Part shown: piece after piece, positions 34,235 to 40,762 of the stretch | Layout: each line of letters opens with the position of its first letter | Position numbering within the stretch: the first letter of the stretch is position 1 | Source of the DNA: Nocardiopsis prasina DSM 43845 | GTDB taxonomy: Bacteria > Actinomycetota > Actinomycetes > Streptosporangiales > Streptosporangiaceae | DNA length: 54,236 nucleotides | Assembly: GCF_000341265.1 (NCBI RefSeq) | Contig: NZ_ANAE01000143.1 | Span: forward strand, 81,729 to 135,964 | Reading direction: 5' to 3' | The notes under the pieces: generated by a model | What the model was told of the DNA's origin: nothing | Database searches by the model: none | What the model saw: only the letters and a program-made list of their open reading frames with translations | Program-made: the position numbers and the translations under genes

Positions 34235-34290
34235 TGTGCAATGCATTGGTTGCGGTTTGGTCGACCCATGTGCAATCCTGGAGTTGCACA
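34235..34290. promoter_or_regulatory. Two operator sites, TGTGCAA-N8-TTGC(ACA)
   Basis: A perfect inverted repeat TGTGCAA-N8-TTGCACA at 34269-34290 and a half-conserved copy (TGTGCAA-N8-TTGC) at 34235-34256. They start 34 bp apart, just before the SRPBCC-arsR operon. Probable binding sites of the ArsR protein encoded at 35165. Confidence 0.65.
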
Positions 34291-34302
34291 AAGGGGGTTG
34301 GT

Positions 34303-35160
34303 ATGGACAGGATCGAACGACAGGTGGACATCGACGCCACCGCGGAACGGGTCTGGGAGCTCGTCTCGCGGCCGGGATGGTTCATCAACGACGGCCGAGT
34401 GGTCGACCACCGGATCGAGGAGGTCGAGGAGGGTGTGCACCTCGTGCACGACCCCACGCACGGTGTGTTCCGGGTGCGCACGGAGAAGCTCGATCCGCCA
34501 CACCACGCCGTGTTCAGCTGGGTCGGCAGGGTGGAGGACGAACAGTCCACGCAGGTGGAGATCCGGATTCGTGAGCGTCCGGGCGGCGTCACGCTCACGG
34601 TTGTGGAGAGCGGGTTCGAGGGGTTGGGTCTGGCCGAGGCCGAGCTGCGTCGCCACGTCGCCGGACAGGTCGAGGGCTGGGAGATCGAACTCGCCGCCGC
34701 GCGCAGTCTGCTCGATCCGCTGACCGTCGAGCGCACCGTGCACGTGGAGGCCAGCCCTGAGCGGGTGTGGGAGGTCCTGACGACGCCGGAGCACTTCGCG
34801 GCCTGGTACGCCTTCGACGGTGCGGACTTCGAGCCACGTGCGGGCGCACCGATGGAACTGCGCTGGGCCGAGCACGGAACGTATCGCGGCCGGGTCGTCG
34901 AGGTGGACGCGCCGCGCAGGTTCGCCTACCGGATCGCCATGGAGCCCGGGACCGACCCCGGGGCGGACGACAGCACACTGGTGACCTTCGAGGTCAGGGC
35001 CTCGGGGACGGGGAGTCTGCTCACCGTCACCCAGGTGGGGTTCGACGCCCTGGAGGCGCGTTTCGGTGACGCGGCGGACAACGCCGCCGTGGAACTCGAG
35101 GGTTGGAACGGCGGACTCACCACCCTCACCGAACACCTCTCCGCCACGCAGGGGAGATGA
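34303..35160 (+). CDS. Tandem SRPBCC (AHSA1-type) domain protein
   Basis: The 285 residues hold two copies of the START-like AHSA1 fold. Domain 1 (about 1-140) begins RIERQVDIDATAERVWELVS; domain 2 (about 141-280) begins TVERTVHVEASPERVWEVLT. Both end in the helix that closes the hydrophobic cavity (AGQVEGWEIEL; ELEGWNGGLTTL). Such proteins bind hydrophobic ligands; the ligand is unknown. Duplication in one chain is visible directly. AAAGGGGG precedes ATG 34303. It is operonic with the ArsR gene 4 bp downstream. Confidence 0.85.
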   Translation: MDRIERQVDIDATAERVWELVSRPGWFINDGRVVDHRIEEVEEGVHLVHDPTHGVFRVRTEKLDPPHHAVFSWVGRVEDEQSTQVEIRIRERPGGVTLTVVESGFEGLGLAEAELRRHVAGQVEGWEIELAAARSLLDPLTVERTVHVEASPERVWEVLTTPEHFAAWYAFDGADFEPRAGAPMELRWAEHGTYRGRVVEVDAPRRFAYRIAMEPGTDPGADDSTLVTFEVRASGTGSLLTVTQVGFDALEARFGDAADNAAVELEGWNGGLTTLTEHLSATQGR

Positions 35161-35164
35161 GGCC

Positions 35165-35482
35165 GTGGACACCGCACTGCCTCCGGTCTTCGCCGCTCTG
35201 GGGGACGACACCCGGTGGAGCATCCTGGTCCGGCTGGGCCGGGAGCCCGCCTCGGCCTCGGAGCTGGCCAGGGAACTGCCCGTCTCCCGGCAGGCGATCG
35301 TGAAGCACCTGGAGGTCCTGCGCACCGTCGGGCTGGTGCGCACGAGGCGCAGCGGGCGCTCGGTCCTTCACGAGGTGGAGGGCGCCCGCCTCGACGAGGT
35401 GGGGCGGGACCTGCGCGGTATCGCCGCCGCCTGGGACCGCAGGTTGGAGGGGATCAGGTCGATCGCCGAGGATCGGGGCTGA
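35165..35482 (+). CDS. ArsR family winged-helix regulator
   Basis: Repressor of 105 residues: FAALGDDTRWSILVRLGREP, then ELARELPVSRQAIVKHLEVL (recognition helix) and the wing VRTRRSGRSVLHEV. No CxC metal site is seen, so it belongs to the non-metal SdpR-like group that pairs with SRPBCC proteins. GTG 35165 sits 4 bp after the preceding stop with GGGGAG upstream. Its 3' end overlaps the convergent small gene by 29 bp. Confidence 0.88.
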   Translation: MDTALPPVFAALGDDTRWSILVRLGREPASASELARELPVSRQAIVKHLEVLRTVGLVRTRRSGRSVLHEVEGARLDEVGRDLRGIAAAWDRRLEGIRSIAEDRG

Positions 35483-35687
35483 GGGGCTCCTCGGAGCTGG
35501 TCCGCTGACCAAGGAAGGAGAGGAGTTCGGGGTCGTCCGAGGTGACGCGGTCCACCTCGGTGCCGCCGTCGCAGGTGAGCATCGACACGGTCACGGTGCT
35601 GCCGGTGCGTGCCACCACGCGCCACAGGGCACCGTGCTCCTCCCAACGGAGCAGGGCGGCGACGTGCGGGTTTCCTTCGTCGCTCAC
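35454..35687 (-). CDS. Small conserved-type hypothetical protein
   Basis: A 77-residue soluble protein (WRVVARTGSTVTVSMLTCDG, then VDRVTSDDPELLSFLG), probably a small beta-sheet domain. GTG 35687 has AAAGGGGGG 6-8 nt upstream, supporting expression. Function unknown. The end overlaps the arsR 3' end on the other strand. Confidence 0.6.
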   Translation of the reverse strand: MSDEGNPHVAALLRWEEHGALWRVVARTGSTVTVSMLTCDGGTEVDRVTSDDPELLSFLGQRTSSEEPLSPDPRRST

Positions 35688-35807
35688 TCGGACCCCCCTT
35701 TCCCGGGACGTCTGGGCGCCGTCGTCCCAAGGTACGGGAGTCCCGCGCGCCCTCGCGGAAGCCAGGAGGGGTTCCGCCCCTCCCCGGTCCGGGGAGGGGC
35801 GGAGCGC

Positions 35808-37340
35808 CTAGGAAGTGAGCGAGTAGAAGGTCAGCACCGCGGCGTGGTCCGTGGTCCACTCGTTGTCGGCGTGCCCCGGCGCCGGGGCGGGGTCCCCGAC
35901 GACCAGGTCCTGCGACTCCCGGACCGTGAGATCACCGGCGTGGTAGACGAAGTCGATCCGGTCCTGCGGTTCCACGGGGCCGGTCGAGCCTTCGTGGAAC
36001 GGGAAGAGCGGTGACCAGGTGAGGCCCGGAGAGCTCACCGGGTCCGGATGGGCCACACGGTAGGAGTCCGTGAACCCGGCCTCCGTCGGCAGCACCGAGG
36101 TCGGCCACGGCACGTCCGCGTACCCGCAGTTCTTCTCCCTCAGCTCCTCGGTCCAGTCCAGGTGCGAGGGCGCGTTGAAGTCACCCACGAGCAGTACCGG
36201 TACCTCGTCGGCGGCGTCGACCTGGTCGGACATCGCGGCCAGGGTGTCGGTGATCTGCGGGGTACGACCCGACTCCGCCTCACGCTCCAGGACCCGGTCC
36301 ACGTCCATGCCGTCGAAGCAGAAGTCGTAGGGACCGTAGGGGGTGTACCCCAGGTGCACGTTCCACAGGTTGACCTGGGACTCCTCGCCGTCCAGCGCGA
36401 TCCGCACGCCGCCGGAGGCGTTGACCTCGCCGTACTCCTCCACGATCGGGTACCGGCTGATCACCCCGAGACTGCCCGACCCCTGCCAGTGGTGCCAGCC
36501 CAGGGCCTGCGCCAGCCGGACCGCGTGCGTGCCCTGCGTCTCCTGGAGCCCGACGACGTCGGCACCGCTCTCCAGCAGGAAGCGCACCTGCTTCTCGTGG
36601 TAGCCGTTGACCTGCGTGCCGCCGTGCCAGGTGTTGAGACTCATGACGCCCAACTCGTCGACCAGCGGCTCGTTGTGGCGGCGCACGGGGACGGTGACGT
36701 CCAGGCGTGCGGAGGAGCCGTCCTCGCCGGTGGCCTCCACCGTCACCATCGCCGAGGAGCGGTCGGGGCGGGAGGCACCCGGCTCACGTCGCGCCGAGGC
36801 GCGCGGGGTGCCCGAGAGGGTTCCGTCCGCGGCCACCTCGACCCAGGCGTCCCCGCTCACCTTCGTGAACTCGGCACCCGCCCCCGAGACCAGTCCGCCC
36901 AGGCGCGCCTCGTAGGCCTGACCCTGGCGGGCGTTGTGCAGCGTGGCCCCCTCCACCGGGAAAGAGATCGGCCCCTCGTCCGACAGCCGCACCTCGATCG
37001 GTTCGGCCAGCCACGCGTAGCCGTCACGTGCCAGGAAGAAGGCGGTGTAGGAGCCGGGTTCCAGGGAGTCTGCGGACAGCCGCACGGTCCCTTCGGCCTC
37101 GGGTGCGTACTCCCAGACGAGGGAGGGGGCAACGTACTCCTCCTCCACGGGCCCGCCGCCGGACGAGCGGTAGAGCCCGATCCAGTTGGTGGCGTGCGGG
37201 TCGGAAGTGGAGTAGGCGAAGGTGAAGTCCTCACCCTCGGCCAGGGACAGGGTGCCCTGCGGTGCGGCGGACACGGGGAACGCCCCCAGCGCCAGGAGGA
37301 GTGCTGTGAGCACCGTCGGGATCAGGAAACGGACACGCAT
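35808..37340 (-). CDS. Secreted endonuclease/exonuclease/phosphatase family protein
   Basis: A 510-residue extracellular enzyme. The signal peptide (residues 1-24, LIPTVLTALLLALGAFPVSA) is followed by a beta-sandwich of about 100 residues (LSLAEGEDFTFAYSTSDPHA), an Ig-like linker, and a C-terminal EEP domain (about 230-510). That domain has MSLNTWHGG, the catalytic glutamate in VVGLQETQG, HLGYTPYGPYD, LVGDFNAPSHLDW and the final TTDHAAVL (SDH-like motif). Likely substrates are nucleic acids or phospho(di)esters; not determined. ATG 37340 is chosen for the signal peptide; the longer frame has none. Confidence 0.88.
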   Translation of the reverse strand: MRVRFLIPTVLTALLLALGAFPVSAAPQGTLSLAEGEDFTFAYSTSDPHATNWIGLYRSSGGGPVEEEYVAPSLVWEYAPEAEGTVRLSADSLEPGSYTAFFLARDGYAWLAEPIEVRLSDEGPISFPVEGATLHNARQGQAYEARLGGLVSGAGAEFTKVSGDAWVEVAADGTLSGTPRASARREPGASRPDRSSAMVTVEATGEDGSSARLDVTVPVRRHNEPLVDELGVMSLNTWHGGTQVNGYHEKQVRFLLESGADVVGLQETQGTHAVRLAQALGWHHWQGSGSLGVISRYPIVEEYGEVNASGGVRIALDGEESQVNLWNVHLGYTPYGPYDFCFDGMDVDRVLEREAESGRTPQITDTLAAMSDQVDAADEVPVLLVGDFNAPSHLDWTEELREKNCGYADVPWPTSVLPTEAGFTDSYRVAHPDPVSSPGLTWSPLFPFHEGSTGPVEPQDRIDFVYHAGDLTVRESQDLVVGDPAPAPGHADNEWTTDHAAVLTFYSLTS

Positions 37341-37489
37341 CCGGGGGAAGCCTCTCGTTCGGGGGATTTCCAGACTCAAGCCACCATCCGGTACCCCGGA
37401 AACGGGCATGTCCAACATGGGGGTGTCTCGTCTGAAGACCCGGTGAACTCGGACCGGCGTCGAACGCCCGCGGTGTGACTCGAAAGATG

Positions 37490-37519
37490 TTCACGGCACC
37501 GCCGGACATCCGATAGAAT
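37490..37519 (+). promoter_or_regulatory. Promoter of third tRNA-Ala
   Basis: TTCACG, 18 nt, TAGAAT; start predicted about 16 nt before the tRNA. Confidence 0.6.
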
Positions 37520-37542
37520 CGAACCGTTGCCGCAAGGCACAC

Positions 37543-37615
37543 GGGGCTATGGCGCAGTTGGTAGCGCGCCTCCATGGCATGGAGGAGGTCTGGGGTTCGA
37601 ATCCCCATAGCTCCA
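37543..37615 (+). tRNA. tRNA-Ala (anticodon GGC), copy 3
   Basis: Identical to copies 1 and 2 over 73 nt; no encoded CCA. All three lie on the plus strand within 12 kb with unrelated genes between. Confidence 0.97.
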
Positions 37616-37620
37616 CGAGA

Positions 37621-37667
37621 AACGGGCCGCTGCTCGGGGGACGTCGTCCTCCTCGCCGCGGTCCGTT
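37621..37667 (+). terminator. Two-tier hairpin terminator after tRNA-Ala copy 3
   Basis: Outer stem AACGGGCCGC / GCGGTCCGTT (10 bp, one G-T) encloses GGGGGAC-GTC-GTCCTCC. The inner part matches copy 1; the outer stem has different bases but pairs. Confidence 0.85.
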
Positions 37668-37676
37668 CCTGTTTCC

Positions 37677-37721
37677 GGGGGCCCAAGCCCTGCGGATTGC
37701 GCTCTCTGGGGCTCACCCACC
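37677..37721 (+). repeat. Post-tRNA two-hairpin repeat, copy 3a (degenerate)
   Basis: GGGGGCCC, then loop CTCTCTGGGGCT at 37702-37713, one base from copy 1. The flanking stem GGATTGCG / CACCCACC has largely lost pairing. Confidence 0.45.
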
Positions 37722-37758
37722 GCGTCATCCTGCCCGGGTCGTATCGTTGTTTCTCCGA

Positions 37759-37810
37759 GGGGACGCCCCCCCAAGCCGCCCGGTGCGCGCTCCCGATGAG
37801 CTCACGCCCC
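37759..37810 (+). repeat. Post-tRNA two-hairpin repeat, copy 3b
   Basis: GGGG-ACG-CCCC then GGTGCGCG / CACGCCCC (6 of 8 pairs) around a 13-nt loop CTCCCGATGAGCT. The preceding GTTTCTC and GGGGACGCCCCCC match copy 1. Confidence 0.5.
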
Positions 37811-37922
37811 GGCCGCCCCGGTTCCCGCGCGATCACGACCTCCGAGCGTTCGTTTCCGGAGAACTCGGCCCGTTCCACGGACTGGCCCGCGTGGCCGGGG
37901 ACGGTGCGCGCTCCCGCCTTCC

Positions 37923-37928
37923 TAGACT
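37923..37928 (+). promoter_or_regulatory. -10 box TAGACT, leaderless start of glutaminase gene
   Basis: TAGACT, then GGGCGG, then ATG 37935. Confidence 0.5.
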
Positions 37929-37934
37929 GGGCGG

Positions 37935-39155
37935 ATGGACCACGACTCCGCCGACGAGACCAGCCCGGTCAGCCAGGTGCTGGACAAGATCCGCGAGGAG
38001 GTCGCCGGACTCACCGGCGGCCGGGTGGCCGACTACATCCCCGAACTGGCGGGCGTCGACCCTGGACAGTTCGGGATCGCCGCGGTGAGCGCGCACGGCC
38101 GCTCCTACTGCGTGGGGGAGTCCGAACTCCCGTTCACCATCCAGTCGATCTCCAAGCCCTTCGTGTACGCGATCGCCGTGGAGCAGCTCGGGCTGGACAC
38201 GGTGCACGGACATGTCGGCGCCGAACCCAGCGGCGAGCCCTTCAACGCGATCAGCCTCGACGAGCACGGTCGTCCCGAGAACCCGATGATCAACGCCGGG
38301 GCCATCGTGACCACCTCCCTGGTGGAGAGCGCGGAGCCCGACAGACGCTTCGACCGCATCCGCTCGGTCCTGTCGTCCTTCGCCGGTCGCGCATTGGACG
38401 TGGACGAGGACGTGTTCCGCTCCGAGGCCGAGACCGGGCACCGGAACCGTGCCCTCGGGTACCTGAGCCTGGCCGGTGGTGTGCTGGTGGGTCCGGTCGA
38501 GGAGGCGGTCCAGGACTACTTCCGCCAGTGCTCCCTCAGTGTGACCGTGCGCGACCTGGCGGTCATGGCCGCGACCCTGGCGGTCGGCGGGGTCAACCCG
38601 GTGACCGAGGAGCGCGTGGTCTCCCAGCGCACCGCGCGACACACCCTCTCGATCATGTCCAGCTGCGGCATGTACGACCACGCGGGGGAGTGGGCGCTGC
38701 GGGTCGGTATCCCGGCCAAGAGCGGGGTGAGCGGAGGCATCCTCGCGGCCGCCCCGGGCGCGTTCGGGGTGGGTGTGTTCAGTCCGCCGCTGGACGACGC
38801 GGGCAACAGCGTGCGCGGGGTGGCCGCTCTGGAGCGGCTCTCCGACGACTACGACCTGCACATGCTCCAGACTCCCTCGGAGCCGCCCTCGCCGATGCAC
38901 AGCGTGACCAGGGACGGGAGCCGGCTCGACGTGCGGTTGCGGGGTGAGATCGACTTCCTCGCCGCGGAGCAGGTGGTCTCTCGGCTGGAGGAGGCCATCG
39001 ACGACGCGCGGGTGACATCGGTGAGCGTGGCCCTGGAGCGGGTGTCCGGGCTGAGCGACGCCGCCAGGTCGTTGCTGGCCGCCGAACTCTCCGAGCTGGC
39101 CGACGCCGGAGTCGACGCCACGGTGAGCGACCCCAGGGGTGTCCGCCGGTCCTGA
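37935..39155 (+). CDS. glsA: Glutaminase A fused to C-terminal STAS domain
   Basis: Serine-dependent glutaminase (glutamine to glutamate and ammonia) of the beta-lactamase fold. Residues about 10-300 contain the catalytic SxxK (FTIQSISKPFVYAI), NPMINAGAI, MAATLAVGGVNPVT, SCGMYDHAGEWA and AKSGVSGGI. Residues about 315-406 form a STAS-like domain (LRGEIDFLAAEQVVSRLEEA; VSGLSDAARSLLAAELSEL), giving 406 residues instead of ~310. The STAS part may mediate regulation or protein contact. A TAGACT box 6 nt before ATG 37935 suggests a leaderless mRNA. Confidence 0.92.
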   Translation: MDHDSADETSPVSQVLDKIREEVAGLTGGRVADYIPELAGVDPGQFGIAAVSAHGRSYCVGESELPFTIQSISKPFVYAIAVEQLGLDTVHGHVGAEPSGEPFNAISLDEHGRPENPMINAGAIVTTSLVESAEPDRRFDRIRSVLSSFAGRALDVDEDVFRSEAETGHRNRALGYLSLAGGVLVGPVEEAVQDYFRQCSLSVTVRDLAVMAATLAVGGVNPVTEERVVSQRTARHTLSIMSSCGMYDHAGEWALRVGIPAKSGVSGGILAAAPGAFGVGVFSPPLDDAGNSVRGVAALERLSDDYDLHMLQTPSEPPSPMHSVTRDGSRLDVRLRGEIDFLAAEQVVSRLEEAIDDARVTSVSVALERVSGLSDAARSLLAAELSELADAGVDATVSDPRGVRRS

Positions 39156-39201
39156 GGAATTCTCTTGCGGTGGGCACGAGGCGCTTGGAAGTCTGTTCCG
39201 C

Positions 39202-39768
39202 ATGCAGACCCAACGCCAGGTGCGCGCCGACTTCGACGACCGGACGATCGTGGTCTACCAGGCCTACTCCTCGGCGGTCGCTGACCCCGCGCTGCGGGCC
39301 GGTCGGTTCGTTCCGCCGTTCTCCCTCAAGCGGATGACGTGGATCAAACCGTCGTTCCTGTGGCTCATGCACCGGAGCAACTGGGCCCGCAAGCCGGGTC
39401 AGGAGCGTGTGCTGGCGGTGCGGATCACCCGTGAGGGATGGGAGGAGGCGCTGGCGGCGGCCGCGCTGACCACCTCGGCGCCGGACGTGGTCGCCGGAGC
39501 GGCCGTGCACGTCCAGTGGGACCCGGAGCGCTCGCTGCGCGGTGCGGCGCTCAACCACTACAGCATTCAGGTGGGCGTGGGCCGGGGGCTCATCACCAGC
39601 TTCGCCGAGGAGTGGGTCGTGGGGCTGACCGACATCACCGAACGGACGCGCAGGATCTCCGAGGCGGTGCGCTCGGGCCGGGTGGCCAGGGCCCGGCGCC
39701 TGCTGCCTCCGGAGCGGGTCTACCCGGTCCCGGGCGGAACCGCGGCGAGGCTCGGGATCGAACGCTAG
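39202..39768 (+). CDS. DUF4291 family protein
   Basis: The 188 residues have the family core ADFDDRTIVVYQAYSS, FSLKRMTWIKPSFLWLMHRS and GQERVLAVRI near the N-terminus, then LNHYSIQVGVGRG. Function unknown. ATG 39202 gives the usual family start; no clear ribosome site is seen, and the frame is open further upstream. It follows glsA by 46 bp and may be co-transcribed. Confidence 0.82.
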   Translation: MQTQRQVRADFDDRTIVVYQAYSSAVADPALRAGRFVPPFSLKRMTWIKPSFLWLMHRSNWARKPGQERVLAVRITREGWEEALAAAALTTSAPDVVAGAAVHVQWDPERSLRGAALNHYSIQVGVGRGLITSFAEEWVVGLTDITERTRRISEAVRSGRVARARRLLPPERVYPVPGGTAARLGIER

Positions 39769-39783
39769 AGACCGGGACGGGTC

Positions 39784-39831
39784 TTGACGCGGGGCAGGGG
39801 CCGGGCGCATAATCAACATGTTGGTTGATTA
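39784..39831 (+). promoter_or_regulatory. Promoter with ArsR-type operator
   Basis: TTGACG (39784-39789), 18 nt, CATAAT (39808-39813). The inverted repeat TAATCAAC-N6-GTTGATTA (39810-39831) covers the -10 and predicted start. It precedes the arsR-SRPBCC operon, as expected for an autorepressor site. Confidence 0.75.
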
Positions 39832-39852
39832 ACAGAGAGGTTGAATGCACAG

Positions 39853-40203
39853 ATGGCGGACGACCCGCTCAGCCTCACCTTCGCCGCACTGGCGGATCCC
39901 ACCCGTCGGGCGATCCTCGCCCGGCTCGCGGAGGGCGAGGCCACCGTCAACACCCTGGCGGAACCGTTCGACATCAGCCTCCAAGCGGTCTCCCGACACC
40001 TGAAGGTCCTGGAACGGGCCGGGCTCATCACCCGGGGGCGAGACGCCCAGTGGCGCCCCTGCCGTTTGGAGTCAGCGCCGTTGGAGCAGGTCAACGAGTG
40101 GGTGGACCGCTACCGGGACCACTGGGAGGGACGCTTCGCCCGCCTGGATGAGGAAATACGAAGGCTACAGAGCAGTACCGGAGGAGAGCAGAGCCATGAG
40201 TGA
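39853..40203 (+). CDS. ArsR family winged-helix regulator
   Basis: The 116 residues show LTFAALADPTRRAILARLAE, then NTLAEPFDISLQAVSRHLKV (recognition helix) and the wing ITRGRDAQWRPCRLE. It is the SdpR-like type that represses an SRPBCC partner; no metal cysteines. ATG 39853 is preferred over TTG 39841, because AGAGAGG ends directly at the TTG and leaves no spacing. It overlaps the downstream SRPBCC gene by 8 bp. Confidence 0.88.
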   Translation: MADDPLSLTFAALADPTRRAILARLAEGEATVNTLAEPFDISLQAVSRHLKVLERAGLITRGRDAQWRPCRLESAPLEQVNEWVDRYRDHWEGRFARLDEEIRRLQSSTGGEQSHE

Positions 40204-40669
40204 CCTCAGGATCGTCGCCGAGCCGGGCCGTCAGGACATCGTGATGACCCGCACCTTCGACGCACGACGCGACGTCGTCTTCCGTGCCATGACCGACCCC
40301 GGACTGCTGCCGAAGTGGTGGGGCCTCAAGGACACCGAGACCGTCATCGACCGGTACGACTTCCGCTCCCAGGGGAACTGGCGGATCGTCGAGCGTGACA
40401 CGGACGGACAGGAGTACGCCTTCCACGGCGTCATCCACGACGTGAGCGCGCCCGAGAGCTACACCCAGACCTTCGAGTTCGAGGGCATGCCCGGGCACGT
40501 CCTGATGGAGACCCACCGCCTGGAGGAGGCCGACGGAGGCACGAGGTACACCTCCACCGCCGTCTTCCAGAGCGTGGAGGACCGGGACGGCATGCTCGCC
40601 TCCGGAATGGAGACCGGCGCCGGGCAGTCCATGGACCAGCTGGAGGCGCTGGTCCGCTCCCTGGTCTGA
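40196..40669 (+). CDS. SRPBCC (AHSA1-type) domain protein
   Basis: Single START-like domain of 157 residues: IVMTRTFDARRDVVFRAMTD, LLPKWWGLKDTETV, GNWRIVERDTDGQEYAFHG and the final helix QSMDQLEALV. A hydrophobic ligand is likely but unknown. GGAGGAG lies before ATG 40196, inside the arsR 3' end; translation is coupled. Confidence 0.88.
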   Translation: MSDLRIVAEPGRQDIVMTRTFDARRDVVFRAMTDPGLLPKWWGLKDTETVIDRYDFRSQGNWRIVERDTDGQEYAFHGVIHDVSAPESYTQTFEFEGMPGHVLMETHRLEEADGGTRYTSTAVFQSVEDRDGMLASGMETGAGQSMDQLEALVRSLV

Positions 40670-40750
40670 ACCCGGGGTTCGCCGCCCGGCGGCCGGGCAG
40701 GGCCGCGAACCGTGCCTGTGGACGACGCCGAACCTGTCGTCACCGACGGG

Positions 40751-40756
40751 TACTGT
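40751..40756 (+). promoter_or_regulatory. -10 box TACTGT, leaderless start of helicase gene
   Basis: TACTGT, 6 nt (CGATCC), then GTG 40763. Confidence 0.5.
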
Positions 40757-40762
40757 CGATCC

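Larger units (their letters stand above)
37616..37934. other. 319-bp intergenic after tRNA-Ala copy 3
   Basis: It holds the terminator, two diverged repeat copies, about 110 bp of unassigned sequence, and the TAGACT -10 box of the glutaminase gene at 37923-37928. No gene is supported. Confidence 0.6.

Noticed and set aside
25661..37615. tRNA-Ala copies as attL/attR of an integrated element
   Set aside because: All three are complete 73-nt genes with their own terminators; no integrase, excisionase or partial tRNA repeat was found, so simple gene duplication is the better reading.
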